From positions 1 to 64,000 of the forward strand of contig JAQZBQ010000007.1 in the NCBI GenBank assembly GCA_029237825.1: a stretch of 64,000 nt of DNA. The letters are read 5' to 3'. This stretch comes from Bacteroidota bacterium (GTDB taxonomy: Bacteria > Bacteroidota > Bacteroidia > B-17B0 > Aurantibacillaceae). Under the pieces are notes generated by a model. It did no database searches. It was not told where the DNA came from and worked only from the letters and a program-made list of their open reading frames with translations. A program made the translations under genes and the position numbers. How positions within the stretch are numbered: the stretch's first letter is position 1; the number at the start of each line of letters is the position of its first letter. This document shows, one piece after another, positions 7,422 through 15,826 of the stretch.

Positions 7422-9338
7422 ATGCGATTCAAAGTTTTTATTTATATACAAGTAGTTTTTTTCATCAGCGTTTATTGTAGCGCGCAGGAACAATTGGTGC
7501 CATTGAGCAGCAACATGCAGATCTCTAAATCTGCACACCAGGTAGCTAACAAAACCACCACCGTAACGCCCATTGAATTACCATTTTTCGATGATTTTTC
7601 TTACGCCTATAAATCACCTTACGCATCGTCAACACATTGGATAGATTCTTCAAGCGTTTACATTAATACCGGTTTTGGAATTGCACCTATCACCCTTGGT
7701 GTTGCTACATTTGATGGGCTTAACCGGCAGGGTTACCCTTATTTTATCAATAACCCGGTGAGTTATTCAGGGCCTTCAGATTATTTAATTTCCCGTCCAA
7801 TTAACCTATTTGCTACCGGCACCCACACCTACAGCCCTGCAGACACGGTTTATCTTAGTTTTTATTATCAGGCTGCAGGCAATGGAGAAGCTCCTGAACC
7901 AAATGATTCTCTCTGTCTTGATTTTTATAAATCCAAACAAAAAATCTGGAAGAAGGTTTGGGGCGTGAAAGGCTATAACCCAAGCGCAACAGATACTAAT
8001 TTTTACCGCGTGAGAGTACCCATTGCCGACACTTCTTATTTTAACGGCATGTTTCAGTTCAGGTTTAGAAATAAAGGAACGGCAAGCGGAAGCCTCGATC
8101 ACTGGAACCTGGATTATGTACAGGTTAAAATGTCTTATTTCTATTCAGATACCATTCCAGATGATATTGCTTTCGCGTATAAACCAGGTTCTTTTTTAAA
8201 GAATTATTCAGTAATGCCTTATCGCCAGTACGATTCGCTTGAGCGGGCGCCAAAATTCAGAAATTTCATTCGCAGTAATTTCAATGTAGCTAAAGCATGT
8301 GAATATAATTATTTCATTACAGATAAAAACGGAATCGTACCTACCGATGTGTATGGAACTTTTGACAATCCTGGAATTTTGCCCTTTAGAACAAACGGGT
8401 ATTATTCGGGTAACGCGGCGATGCCTGTTTTTACGTTACAACCTTTCCCATCCTTATTAAGCGATTCTGCAGTGTATACCATCAGGCATGTGCTTTCTAC
8501 ATCTGTTGCCGGAGACACTAAAAAATCGAATGATACAGTTATTCATGTTCAACGGTTTACTAACTATTATGCCTACGACGATGGGTCGGCAGAACTTGGC
8601 TATTACCTCAATACCTATGGTGCGAAAACAGCATTAAAATTCGAACTCAATGTTCCAGATACACTAAAGGCTGTGCGGATTTATTTTGATCCTGTAATTA
8701 ATGGCGGCGCGATTCAGTCCTCGTCATTTCGGATTATGGTGTGGGATAATGGCGGTGCCGGCCCGGGAAGTGTCATTTATAAAGACAGCCTAATGTACCC
8801 TTCCTACATTTCTGGGTGCCATAATTTAATGCCACGGTTTGAACTGACATCATGTCTTCCCCTTCCTGCAGGAACGTATTACATTGGAATTCAACAAACC
8901 ACTAACCAGGCACTGAACATTGGCTTCGATAAAAACACCAACCATAAGGATGCATTATTTTACGACATTAGCGGCAACTGGGTACAGTCTGAAATTGCGG
9001 GATCATTGATGATTAACCCAGTGATGGGTTGTGCACTTAATACTGTTATTGTAGATTGTAACACGCCTACTGTTAGCGTAGCAGAATATACCAAAAAGAG
9101 TACCATTGATGTTTATCCTAACCCGGCGCAAAATTTTATTTATATAAGGGATACTGATCATACTCTTAATGGAGCACGCCTGATGATTTTAAATGCGCTC
9201 GGTCAGGAAGTTCTTCAACATACCCTTGACTCCAACAAAAAGATTGACATCAGCACTTTACCGGATGGCCTCTATTTCCTTCAAGTGATAAGCAGAGAAG
9301 AAACATTTAATTCACAAAAAATACTTATCTCGAGGTAG
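7422..9338 (+). CDS. T9SS type A sorting-domain secreted protein
   Basis: A 638-residue exported protein. The signal peptide is about residues 1-22 (hydrophobic core YIQVVFFISVYC, then SAQ). The body of about 530 residues is beta-rich with no domain I recognise. The C-terminal ~75 residues are a type A T9SS sorting domain (IDVYPNPAQNFIYI, then LPDGLYFLQV and final QKILISR). It should be exported by Sec, crossed through T9SS and cleaved or anchored at the surface. It is tightly linked to the PASTA gene, but no functional tie is evident from sequence. Confidence 0.85.
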   Translation: MRFKVFIYIQVVFFISVYCSAQEQLVPLSSNMQISKSAHQVANKTTTVTPIELPFFDDFSYAYKSPYASSTHWIDSSSVYINTGFGIAPITLGVATFDGLNRQGYPYFINNPVSYSGPSDYLISRPINLFATGTHTYSPADTVYLSFYYQAAGNGEAPEPNDSLCLDFYKSKQKIWKKVWGVKGYNPSATDTNFYRVRVPIADTSYFNGMFQFRFRNKGTASGSLDHWNLDYVQVKMSYFYSDTIPDDIAFAYKPGSFLKNYSVMPYRQYDSLERAPKFRNFIRSNFNVAKACEYNYFITDKNGIVPTDVYGTFDNPGILPFRTNGYYSGNAAMPVFTLQPFPSLLSDSAVYTIRHVLSTSVAGDTKKSNDTVIHVQRFTNYYAYDDGSAELGYYLNTYGAKTALKFELNVPDTLKAVRIYFDPVINGGAIQSSSFRIMVWDNGGAGPGSVIYKDSLMYPSYISGCHNLMPRFELTSCLPLPAGTYYIGIQQTTNQALNIGFDKNTNHKDALFYDISGNWVQSEIAGSLMINPVMGCALNTVIVDCNTPTVSVAEYTKKSTIDVYPNPAQNFIYIRDTDHTLNGARLMILNALGQEVLQHTLDSNKKIDISTLPDGLYFLQVISREETFNSQKILISR

Positions 9339-9411
9339 ACTTTTTTGCGTGACCGGTAACAAACGTAATCAGCAATCCTTTGCCTCTAAAAAATGACTTT
9401 AGTACACAATT

Positions 9412-10476
9412 ATGAAAGATGATATAGAAGAAGTGGAATCCGGTGAAGAAGACAAGGAACTTTATGAACACCATAATATAAAAGTAGAGAAAGGTCAGGT
9501 AATGATGCGGATCGACAAGTTTTTGATGATCCGTGTTCAAAACGCCACACGTACCAAACTTCAACAGGCCTGCGATGCCGAATGTATTTTAGTGAACGGC
9601 AAACCTGTTAAGTCGAGCTACAAAATAAAGCCACTTGATGAGATTTCCATCTTGATGACAACACCACCAAGAGACGTTGAAGTAGTGGCAGAAAACATTC
9701 CAATTAATGTGGTCTATGAAGACGATTACATTTGTGTGGTCAATAAAGAACCTGGTATGGTTGTTCACCCGGCTTATGGCCACTATAGCGGAACACTGGT
9801 AAATGCACTTGCCTACCGCTTCAAAAATCTTCCAACATCAAAAACCCAACTCACCGAAAATCTGTCGATTGACAGGCCGGGCCTTGTTCACCGCATTGAT
9901 AAAAATACTTCGGGAATTATCATTGTTGCTAAAACAGAACTGGCAATGACACGCCTGGCAAAGGATTTCTTCGACCGTAACTTAGACAGAAAATACGTTG
10001 CTATTGTTTGGGGCGATGTAAAAGAGGATGCAGGAACCATCACCTGTAATGTCGCTCGGGATTTAAGAAACAGAAAAGTCATGGCGTGTTTCCCCGATAG
10101 CGACCATGGCAAACACGCCATAACACATTATAAGGTGATCGAACGTTTCGGTTATGTTACCGTTGTTGAATGCAAACTGGAAACAGGGCGCACTCATCAG
10201 ATACGTGTACACATGAAGCATTTAGGCCATCCGTTGTTTAATGATAACGAATACGGTGGCGACCGCATTTTAAAAGGATTGTCGAGCAACAAATACAAAC
10301 AGTTTATAGAAAATTGTTTCCAGATATTACCTCGTCAGGCCTTGCATGCTAAAACGCTCGGCATCACTCACCCTATCACAAAAGAACCCATGTTTTTTGA
10401 AAGTGAGCTACCCGATGAGATGCAACAGGTGATTGAAAAGTGGAGAAAATATTCGTACAAATTTGAAGAGGAATAA
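9412..10476 (+). CDS. rluD: RluA-family 23S rRNA pseudouridine synthase
   Basis: Converts specific uridines of 23S rRNA (RluD: helix 69 positions) to pseudouridine. The 354 residues contain an acidic N-terminal tail, an S4 RNA-binding domain (about 32-80, MRIDKFLMIRVQ...ILVNGK) and the RluA catalytic domain with motif HRIDKNTSG, where D163 is the catalytic aspartate. The later motif GRTHQIRVH is also intact. Assignment to RluD rather than RluA/RluC rests on the S4 domain plus general similarity, so the exact target is inferred. It ends on a strong bidirectional terminator. Confidence 0.9.
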   Translation: MKDDIEEVESGEEDKELYEHHNIKVEKGQVMMRIDKFLMIRVQNATRTKLQQACDAECILVNGKPVKSSYKIKPLDEISILMTTPPRDVEVVAENIPINVVYEDDYICVVNKEPGMVVHPAYGHYSGTLVNALAYRFKNLPTSKTQLTENLSIDRPGLVHRIDKNTSGIIIVAKTELAMTRLAKDFFDRNLDRKYVAIVWGDVKEDAGTITCNVARDLRNRKVMACFPDSDHGKHAITHYKVIERFGYVTVVECKLETGRTHQIRVHMKHLGHPLFNDNEYGGDRILKGLSSNKYKQFIENCFQILPRQALHAKTLGITHPITKEPMFFESELPDEMQQVIEKWRKYSYKFEEE

Positions 10477-10512
10477 AAAAAGTCCATCCAACATAAAATG
10501 GATGGACTTTTT
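10475..10512. terminator. bidirectional terminator between rluD and the exported protein gene
   Basis: AAAGTCCATCCA and TGGATGGACTTT form a perfect 12-bp stem with an 8-base loop, A-rich on the left and T-rich on the right. It can stop rluD (plus) and the convergent gene ending at 10529 (minus). Confidence 0.85.
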
Positions 10513-10528
10513 AAATCTTCCAAAAGGG

Positions 10529-11359
10529 TTATTTATTTTTGGCTGTTGTTAAAGCTTCGTCAAATTCAAAATTCAAGGTTTCTGATTTCATTTTAACTGC
10601 CGGCGCTTCGGTAAAAGTAGCATGCCAGATCACTTCCATGGGAACTTTTTGCATGTCCATCGCCTTTCCTCCCTCCATCTTTTCCCAAAGTAAGGTCAAG
10701 GTTTCTTCTCCACCTTTCATGATTATAATATCCTTGTTTTTGGATTCCAATAAACCTGGTTTTTTCTCATTAGCATATTCTTTCCCGTCAGGCATTTTAA
10801 CTGCCGGGCGATTATAATGTATGATTCCAACGTTATCTCCGTTATATGAGCATTTAAACTTCGCTTCTGTTTTGCCACTAGTTTTTACCAAATTAGAGAG
10901 GTCGCACGTAAAAGCGCCTGCTTTAAATTCATTTTGAGAAGCCGGCAATTTAAAGTTTTCTGCTTCAATTGTTTTGCCATCGGCTGCTACCCTGTATAAT
11001 CCATCAATGACAAAAGAATAATTCTTAACTTTGTTATATCCGCTTCCTTTCAGGTTGACTATAATAACATCGGATCCGTTCGGTTTAATGATCGCCATCT
11101 TTTCAGAAGGCTTTAAGTCTTTCCCTTCTATATTAAAACTGCTTTCAGTGGGTTTATATAAAATGTAATCGTTTGTTTTATTTGTTATTTTTAATTTAAA
11201 CTTCGTTTCGCCTGCGGTTGAAACCGCATTGTCTACAGAAACTGTAATGTCATCAGACTCCTTAACCTGGTCTTTATAAAATAGTTTTTCAAAATTTTGC
11301 GCGGAAGCAGATCCGATAAACAGGGCGGCCGAAGCAAATGCCAGAAATGTTTTTTTCAT
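10529..11359 (-). CDS. exported protein of unknown function
   Basis: A 276-residue protein with a clear Sec signal peptide (MKKTFLAFASAALFIGSASA, cleavage before QNF). The mature part is lysine-rich and looks all-beta, with two halves that each resemble an immunoglobulin-like or NEAT-like sandwich (about 40-130 and 145-270). I recognise no family motif and no catalytic signature, and it has no sorting domain, so a periplasmic location is most likely. It is a single gene convergent with rluD and shares its terminator. Confidence 0.7.
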   Translation of the reverse strand: MKKTFLAFASAALFIGSASAQNFEKLFYKDQVKESDDITVSVDNAVSTAGETKFKLKITNKTNDYILYKPTESSFNIEGKDLKPSEKMAIIKPNGSDVIIVNLKGSGYNKVKNYSFVIDGLYRVAADGKTIEAENFKLPASQNEFKAGAFTCDLSNLVKTSGKTEAKFKCSYNGDNVGIIHYNRPAVKMPDGKEYANEKKPGLLESKNKDIIIMKGGEETLTLLWEKMEGGKAMDMQKVPMEVIWHATFTEAPAVKMKSETLNFEFDEALTTAKNK

Positions 11360-11428
11360 AAGCAGTGTTTTATAGTTTATTATTTAAATAAAGTTTACAC
11401 AAGTTTTAATAATCAAATAAAGGTAATG

Positions 11429-11842
11429 CTATTCTTTTAACCACATAAAAATTTTTTGATTATCGCGATACTGGTCAAAATTTTTATCAAACGTAATGGC
11501 GCAAAAATCTATAAATGGCAGCACACCAAACACTCCTCCCAAACTTGCTATGTAAACAACAGGCACATGTGGTTTAGTGCCCAGGTATATCCGGTGCAGT
11601 CCAACCATTCCAAACGGGAAGGGGAAAGCCAAAACAGCAGCCGTAATTTTTTTATTGAGTTTGTGTTTCTTGCGAAACAACTGAAAAACAGGATTAGGAT
11701 TTTGTGAATTTAGATGAACTTGCTCCGAAGCAACAATATGGCCCAGACCATCCAGGTAATAAACTTCACAGCTGGCAGGGCTTGACCACACCGTTAGTGA
11801 AAACAAAACAACTATCAAAACGAGCAACGCGCGCATTCTCAC
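11429..11842 (-). CDS. TM2-domain membrane protein
   Basis: A 137-residue protein with a signal peptide or N-terminal helix (about 4-20) and a C-terminal TM2-like pair of helices. The hallmark between strands is GLHRIYLGT (about 80-88), a form of the GxHRFYLG motif, preceded by the hydrophobic AVLAFPFPFGMVG and followed by VVYIASLGGVFGVLPFIDF. TM2 proteins are small inner-membrane proteins of unknown function. Its ATG overlaps the stop of the SCO gene by 4 bases, so it is co-translated with the copper-chaperone genes upstream. Confidence 0.75.
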   Translation of the reverse strand: MRMRALLVLIVVLFSLTVWSSPASCEVYYLDGLGHIVASEQVHLNSQNPNPVFQLFRKKHKLNKKITAAVLAFPFPFGMVGLHRIYLGTKPHVPVVYIASLGGVFGVLPFIDFCAITFDKNFDQYRDNQKIFMWLKE

Positions 11843-12477
11843 TCCTGTTTTAAAAGCTTAATGTCTGAGATTAACTTAACCACTGCTACGCTGTCGGTAC
11901 CGTCATACATGCCACGAATTCGTTTTTTCGCATCAATGAGCACAAATAATTCACTATGTAAAAATCCTTCCTCACTTCCATCATCTTCAAAAGCATTTAC
12001 CAGGTAACTATAACGAGCCATGTCGTAAATTGATTTCTTTTCTCCGGTTAAAAAATGCCATTTATTCTTTATTGCTCCATAACTTTGCGCGTATCCATTA
12101 AGAACTTCCACCGTGTCATGGTGTGGGTTAACTGTGTGTGATAAAATTAAAACAGAACTATCATTTTGAAATGCCCTTTGTAGATGAACCAATTGTGAAC
12201 TCATTTTCGGGCAAATGCTCTGGCAGGTAACAAAAAAGAAGTCGGCAACATAGATTTTACCATTTACTGTTTTATCATTAACTACTTCATTGTATTGGTT
12301 TACGAAAGCAAATGGTTTAACCGTATGGTAAATAGTGTCTTTTCCATCCCGGGAAAGTACTTTTTCGCCGATGATGGGCAGCAGGGGAGCGTTTTCATCC
12401 GGATAGGTTTTAGTACATCCCACTAATACAATAAAACTTAAACCAATTAGTTTTTTAATCATGTGCTTTACTTTCAA
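11839..12477 (-). CDS. SCO1/SenC copper chaperone lipoprotein
   Basis: Thioredoxin-fold chaperone delivering copper to the CuA site of cytochrome c oxidase. The 212 residues start with a lipoprotein signal (LIGLSFIVLVGC, lipobox Cys21). The copper-binding motif CQSICP has C85 and C89, and the distal ligand is H174 in LHSELFVLID. An internal ATG at 12462 (MIKK) would give a more standard signal peptide and cannot be excluded. It overlaps the upstream SCO-like gene by 23 bases and the TM2 gene by 4, defining one operon. No oxidase subunits are in the window. Confidence 0.92.
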   Translation of the reverse strand: MKVKHMIKKLIGLSFIVLVGCTKTYPDENAPLLPIIGEKVLSRDGKDTIYHTVKPFAFVNQYNEVVNDKTVNGKIYVADFFFVTCQSICPKMSSQLVHLQRAFQNDSSVLILSHTVNPHHDTVEVLNGYAQSYGAIKNKWHFLTGEKKSIYDMARYSYLVNAFEDDGSEEGFLHSELFVLIDAKKRIRGMYDGTDSVAVVKLISDIKLLKQE

Positions 12478-13123
12478 TTTTATTTACCTTAACCATTTGC
12501 TCCTTTTCTTCCTTTAATCTTAGGTGCTGGTACTCTTCTGTTAAACGCTTTATCTCGGCAATATAACGCGCATCATAATATCCACGGATATGGCGTTGTT
12601 TATCAATCAACACAAAAAAACTATAATCAATATAAATTGGTTTTTCTTTAAAGTAACTGTGGTTTAAGCTGTCGAATGACCGGCTATTCCAATAAAGGTT
12701 GTGGATATTCTCATTCCCTACAGATAACTTATTCATCTCACTTAAACAGGTGGAGTCATTCCTTCCATCACAAGGAGTAACGATAATAAACGGAATAAAT
12801 TTAATTTTGTCCTTCTTGTACTGAGCATACTCAGCCAAACCAGCCATCCTGTAATCATCTTTCTGATAACTTTGTTTAATAAAACAAACAGCGTACAAAG
12901 GAAAATTTACAGTATCTAATTCAATGTGCTTTAAATCATCCGACTCATTGCTCACGGTTTTAAAAGCAGAGGCGACCTTATAATAGAGCGTGTCGTTTTG
13001 AACTAAAGTTTTCGGTCCGTAATACGGCAGTTTACGAGAATTAATCGTAGTGAATTCTAAAACAAGCTTCAACAGAGCCGGAAATAAAAGGATAACGAAA
13101 AACAGCAGCTTTTTATTTTTCAT
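12455..13123 (-). CDS. SCO-like thioredoxin-fold protein lacking the copper cysteines
   Basis: A 222-residue protein with an N-terminal membrane anchor (about 5-22, LLFFVILLFPALLKLVLEF). The pattern of strands (FPLYAVCFIKQSY..., FIPFIIVTPCD, SYFFVLID-like YSFFVLIDKQRHIRGYYDA) matches the downstream SCO protein. The CxxxCP motif is absent: the equivalent strand has a single Cys in LYAVCFIKQ. A second cysteine pair (TPCDGRNDSTCL, about 137-146) lies elsewhere. It overlaps the SCO gene by 23 bases. It is plausibly a non-catalytic partner or a redox-only variant; function is inferred only from position. Confidence 0.7.
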   Translation of the reverse strand: MKNKKLLFFVILLFPALLKLVLEFTTINSRKLPYYGPKTLVQNDTLYYKVASAFKTVSNESDDLKHIELDTVNFPLYAVCFIKQSYQKDDYRMAGLAEYAQYKKDKIKFIPFIIVTPCDGRNDSTCLSEMNKLSVGNENIHNLYWNSRSFDSLNHSYFKEKPIYIDYSFFVLIDKQRHIRGYYDARYIAEIKRLTEEYQHLRLKEEKEQMVKVNKIESKAHD

Positions 13124-13163
13124 CGTAGTAAGGGTCCATTATAATCATACGAATCATTATCAT

Positions 13164-13598
13164 TTAAAAATCTCTGTGCTTCAGGCTTGCGTCAATTTTT
13201 GTTTGAAGCGCCTGTTTAAACATCGGACGATGTGAAGCGCGCATACCCTGCAAAGGAATGTGTTCTAAATCACCATCATTGTAAACCAACTGAATTGCCT
13301 GAGGTTTAGATTGATCAACTGCCCTGGCATCCAGATAATAAAATTGTTTATTATAAATTAACGACTGCTTAATTTCAAAACGATTATCATAAACAATTGC
13401 GTAAGGATGAACAATGAACCATAGTGCCTGTAAAGTTAACATCAAACCCGGTATTGCTGTAGCGGTTCCCCAGGGATTAACATCCATCAATAACTTAATG
13501 CTGAGCCAATCTAATGCGAGTGCAGCGGCTGAAATAAATATTACTAAAACAATGCTCCGTTCGAAATACTCCTTGGGTTCTTCTTTCTCGTTTTTCAC
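13164..13598 (-). CDS. two-helix membrane protein with PH-like C-terminus
   Basis: A 144-residue protein with two hydrophobic helices near residues 16-35 and 46-65, then a ~75-residue polar beta-rich part (YDNRFEIKQSLIYNKQFYYLDARAV...) that reads like the small bacterial PH/YcxB-type domain. That assignment is tentative. It is the first gene of the minus-strand cluster leading into the SCO genes, 40 bases before the SCO-like gene, and may help in the same respiratory assembly context. No catalytic residues were seen. Confidence 0.65.
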   Translation of the reverse strand: MKNEKEEPKEYFERSIVLVIFISAAALALDWLSIKLLMDVNPWGTATAIPGLMLTLQALWFIVHPYAIVYDNRFEIKQSLIYNKQFYYLDARAVDQSKPQAIQLVYNDGDLEHIPLQGMRASHRPMFKQALQTKIDASLKHRDF

Positions 13599-13630
13599 AG
13601 CGCAAAGTTAAAAATTAAAGTACTTTAACT

Positions 13631-13660
13631 TTTGTTTATTGAATATATTTTTTATACTTG
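13631..13660 (+). promoter_or_regulatory. promoter of the lytic transglycosylase gene
   Basis: TTTG (13631-13634), an 18-base spacer and TATACTTG (13653-13660), one mismatch from TAnnTTTG. The predicted leader is about 60 bases. Confidence 0.55.
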
Positions 13661-13729
13661 TGTATAACGAATTGTGAAATTTTTGTAACGTTTTCCGTTT
13701 AATTACGTTACATAAGAAAACCTGTTGCG

Positions 13730-15250
13730 ATGTCCACTACTACTAAACTAAAACATAGCTTCAAAAAGGCACTTCTGGTGTCTGGATTGGCTTCCGGCAG
13801 TTTATTTGCCCAGAACACATTAACCATGACGGATAATCCCGTGGCGGCTATGCTTGATAGTCTTGCGAATCAAAAGGTGCTGGAGAAGGCGTTATCAAAA
13901 CCTGTTTACCCAAAAACCAACAAATACAAATACGCGGTTGACAGTGTTCCACGATTCGAAGATTTTGTGTACGAAAACCGTTTGGCAAAACTGGACGCCA
14001 ATTCTCCTTTCGACCTTGTGTTTAACCCGCATGTAAAAGGATTTATTGAGTTGTACGCTGTTCGTAAACGCGAACTGGTTAGCCGCGTCATGGGTCTTTC
14101 CCAATTGTATTATCCGATGTTTGAAGAGGTTTTTGATAAACATAACATTCCCCTCGAACTTAAACATTTAGCTGTAATTGAATCTGCCCTAAATCCTAAT
14201 GCACGTTCACGCTGCGGAGCAACCGGGTTATGGCAGTTTATGTATCCTACCGGGAAAATGTACGGCCTTAACGTAAACTCTTACATTGATGAGCGCTCGG
14301 ACGTGTATAAAGCAACGGAAGCTGCTGCGGAATACCTGAAAAGCCTTTACGGAATGTTTGGCGACTGGCAAATGGTATTGGCTGCCTATAATGCCGGGCC
14401 AGGAACCATTAGCAAAGCCATCCGCAGAAGTGGCGGAAAAAAAACCTACTGGGAAATCAGGCCGTATTTACCTTTAGAAACACAATCGTATGTTCCTGCG
14501 TTTATTGCAGCCAACTATGTGATGAACTACCCAACTGAGCATAACATTTATGCAGCTACTCCTCGTAAAACCTATTTTGAAGTAGACACTGCAGTGGTAA
14601 AAGAATCCATGACCTTTAACCAGATTGCGACTGCATTGGATATTTCGGTTGAGGAGATCGCGTATTTTAATCCGCAATACCGAAAAAGTGAAATTCCGGC
14701 TGGCGGTAACTTTTTAACGTTACCAAAAGCAAAAATTGGCACATTTCTTTCCAATGAAACTGAAATCTATGCGGCAATAAAATCACAACGCATGGTTGCC
14801 TCTGAAAACACACTTGTTGTGAAAGAAGTGCAAAAAACACATACGGTCCGCAACGGTGAAAAGCTTGGAACCATAGCCAGAAAATACGGTGTTACCGTGG
14901 CCGATCTCAAATCATGGAATTACATTGGAAAAAAAGGAATTCGAGCGGGAAAAAAACTTATTGTTTATGTGAAACAGGATGTGGCCGTTCCAAATACCGG
15001 GCAAGTAGCAAAATCAGATTCGCCTAAAGCACCACAAACACATGTTGCTACGAAAGACAGCACCAGTTCACAAAAGCTCGCAGACAAAACATCTTCCGGC
15101 ACTTCTAAGATCCATAAAGTAAAAAAAGGTGAAACCCTTTACGGAATTTCCAAAAAATATAATATCAGTGTAGATAAACTCATTGAGATTAACGGCCTCA
15201 AAAAAAATCCACAATTACTGATGGGGCAACAACTAAAGTTAGTTTCTTAA
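13730..15250 (+). CDS. LysM-containing lytic transglycosylase (MltD-like)
   Basis: Cleaves the MurNAc-GlcNAc bond of peptidoglycan with formation of 1,6-anhydro ends. The 506 residues comprise a signal peptide (about 1-28, ending SLFAQ) and an SLT domain at about 135-260 with the catalytic glutamate E151 in AVIESALNPNARS and the motifs GATGLWQFM and AAYNAGPG. Two LysM wall-binding repeats follow at about 368-412 and 461-506, separated by a Ser/Thr/Lys-rich linker. An earlier region near 283-325 looks like a third, weaker LysM. It is a single gene with its own promoter and terminator. Confidence 0.92.
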   Translation: MSTTTKLKHSFKKALLVSGLASGSLFAQNTLTMTDNPVAAMLDSLANQKVLEKALSKPVYPKTNKYKYAVDSVPRFEDFVYENRLAKLDANSPFDLVFNPHVKGFIELYAVRKRELVSRVMGLSQLYYPMFEEVFDKHNIPLELKHLAVIESALNPNARSRCGATGLWQFMYPTGKMYGLNVNSYIDERSDVYKATEAAAEYLKSLYGMFGDWQMVLAAYNAGPGTISKAIRRSGGKKTYWEIRPYLPLETQSYVPAFIAANYVMNYPTEHNIYAATPRKTYFEVDTAVVKESMTFNQIATALDISVEEIAYFNPQYRKSEIPAGGNFLTLPKAKIGTFLSNETEIYAAIKSQRMVASENTLVVKEVQKTHTVRNGEKLGTIARKYGVTVADLKSWNYIGKKGIRAGKKLIVYVKQDVAVPNTGQVAKSDSPKAPQTHVATKDSTSSQKLADKTSSGTSKIHKVKKGETLYGISKKYNISVDKLIEINGLKKNPQLLMGQQLKLVS

Positions 15251-15256
15251 TTTTTT

Positions 15257-15290
15257 TAAACCCTCTGATTTTCAGGGGGTTTTATTTTGT
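15257..15290 (+). terminator. terminator after the lytic transglycosylase
   Basis: AAACCCTCTGA and TCAGGGGGTTT pair (one G-T pair) around a TTT loop, followed by TATTTTG. Confidence 0.7.
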
Positions 15291-15340
15291 TTGGCTCTGT
15301 AACTTTTCTCCACACACCACCGTCTTATGAGTAATTAATT

Positions 15341-15826
15341 TTGACAGTTGCAGAATATAATCAGTGTGTAGACTTGTATTCGGATTCATTATATCGCTTT
15401 ATATTAAAGCATATTAAAGATGAAGATGCGGCAAGTGACATCGTGCAGGACACGTATGAAAAAGTATGGCGAAGGGTAAACGATATAGAATGCACAAATG
15501 CTAAGTCATACATGTTCACCGCTGCGCACAACACGCTTATTGATTACACGAGAAAAGCTAAAAAGCAAGGCGAATATAACGACGTGATTGAAAATTCCCT
15601 AATGCACGAAAGGCATTATTCCGATTTGAAACAGGTATTAAACGAAGCGCTCGAGCGATTACCGGAAATTCAAAAAAGTGTGGTTCTATTACGGGATTAT
15701 GAAGGATATGATTACGCTGAAATTGGAAAAATCACTAATCTCACAGAAAGCCAGGTGAAAGTATATATTTTCAGAGCCAGGACTTTTTTAAAAAATTACA
15801 TCGGAAAATTAGAAGTGGTTATTTAA
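15341..15826 (+). CDS. ECF-type RNA polymerase sigma factor
   Basis: 161 residues with sigma region 2 (about 12-75: LYRFILKHIKDEDAASDIVQDTYEKVW) and region 4 helix-turn-helix (about 105-155: LPEIQKSVVLLRDYEGYDYAEIGKITNLTESQVKVYIFRAR). The reading frame is closed by a TAA 9 bases upstream, so initiation must use TTG at 15341 (or ATT just before it), an unusual start that may keep expression low. It is coupled to the next gene through a TAATG overlap, the standard sigma/anti-sigma layout. The regulon is unknown. Confidence 0.88.
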   Translation: MTVAEYNQCVDLYSDSLYRFILKHIKDEDAASDIVQDTYEKVWRRVNDIECTNAKSYMFTAAHNTLIDYTRKAKKQGEYNDVIENSLMHERHYSDLKQVLNEALERLPEIQKSVVLLRDYEGYDYAEIGKITNLTESQVKVYIFRARTFLKNYIGKLEVVI

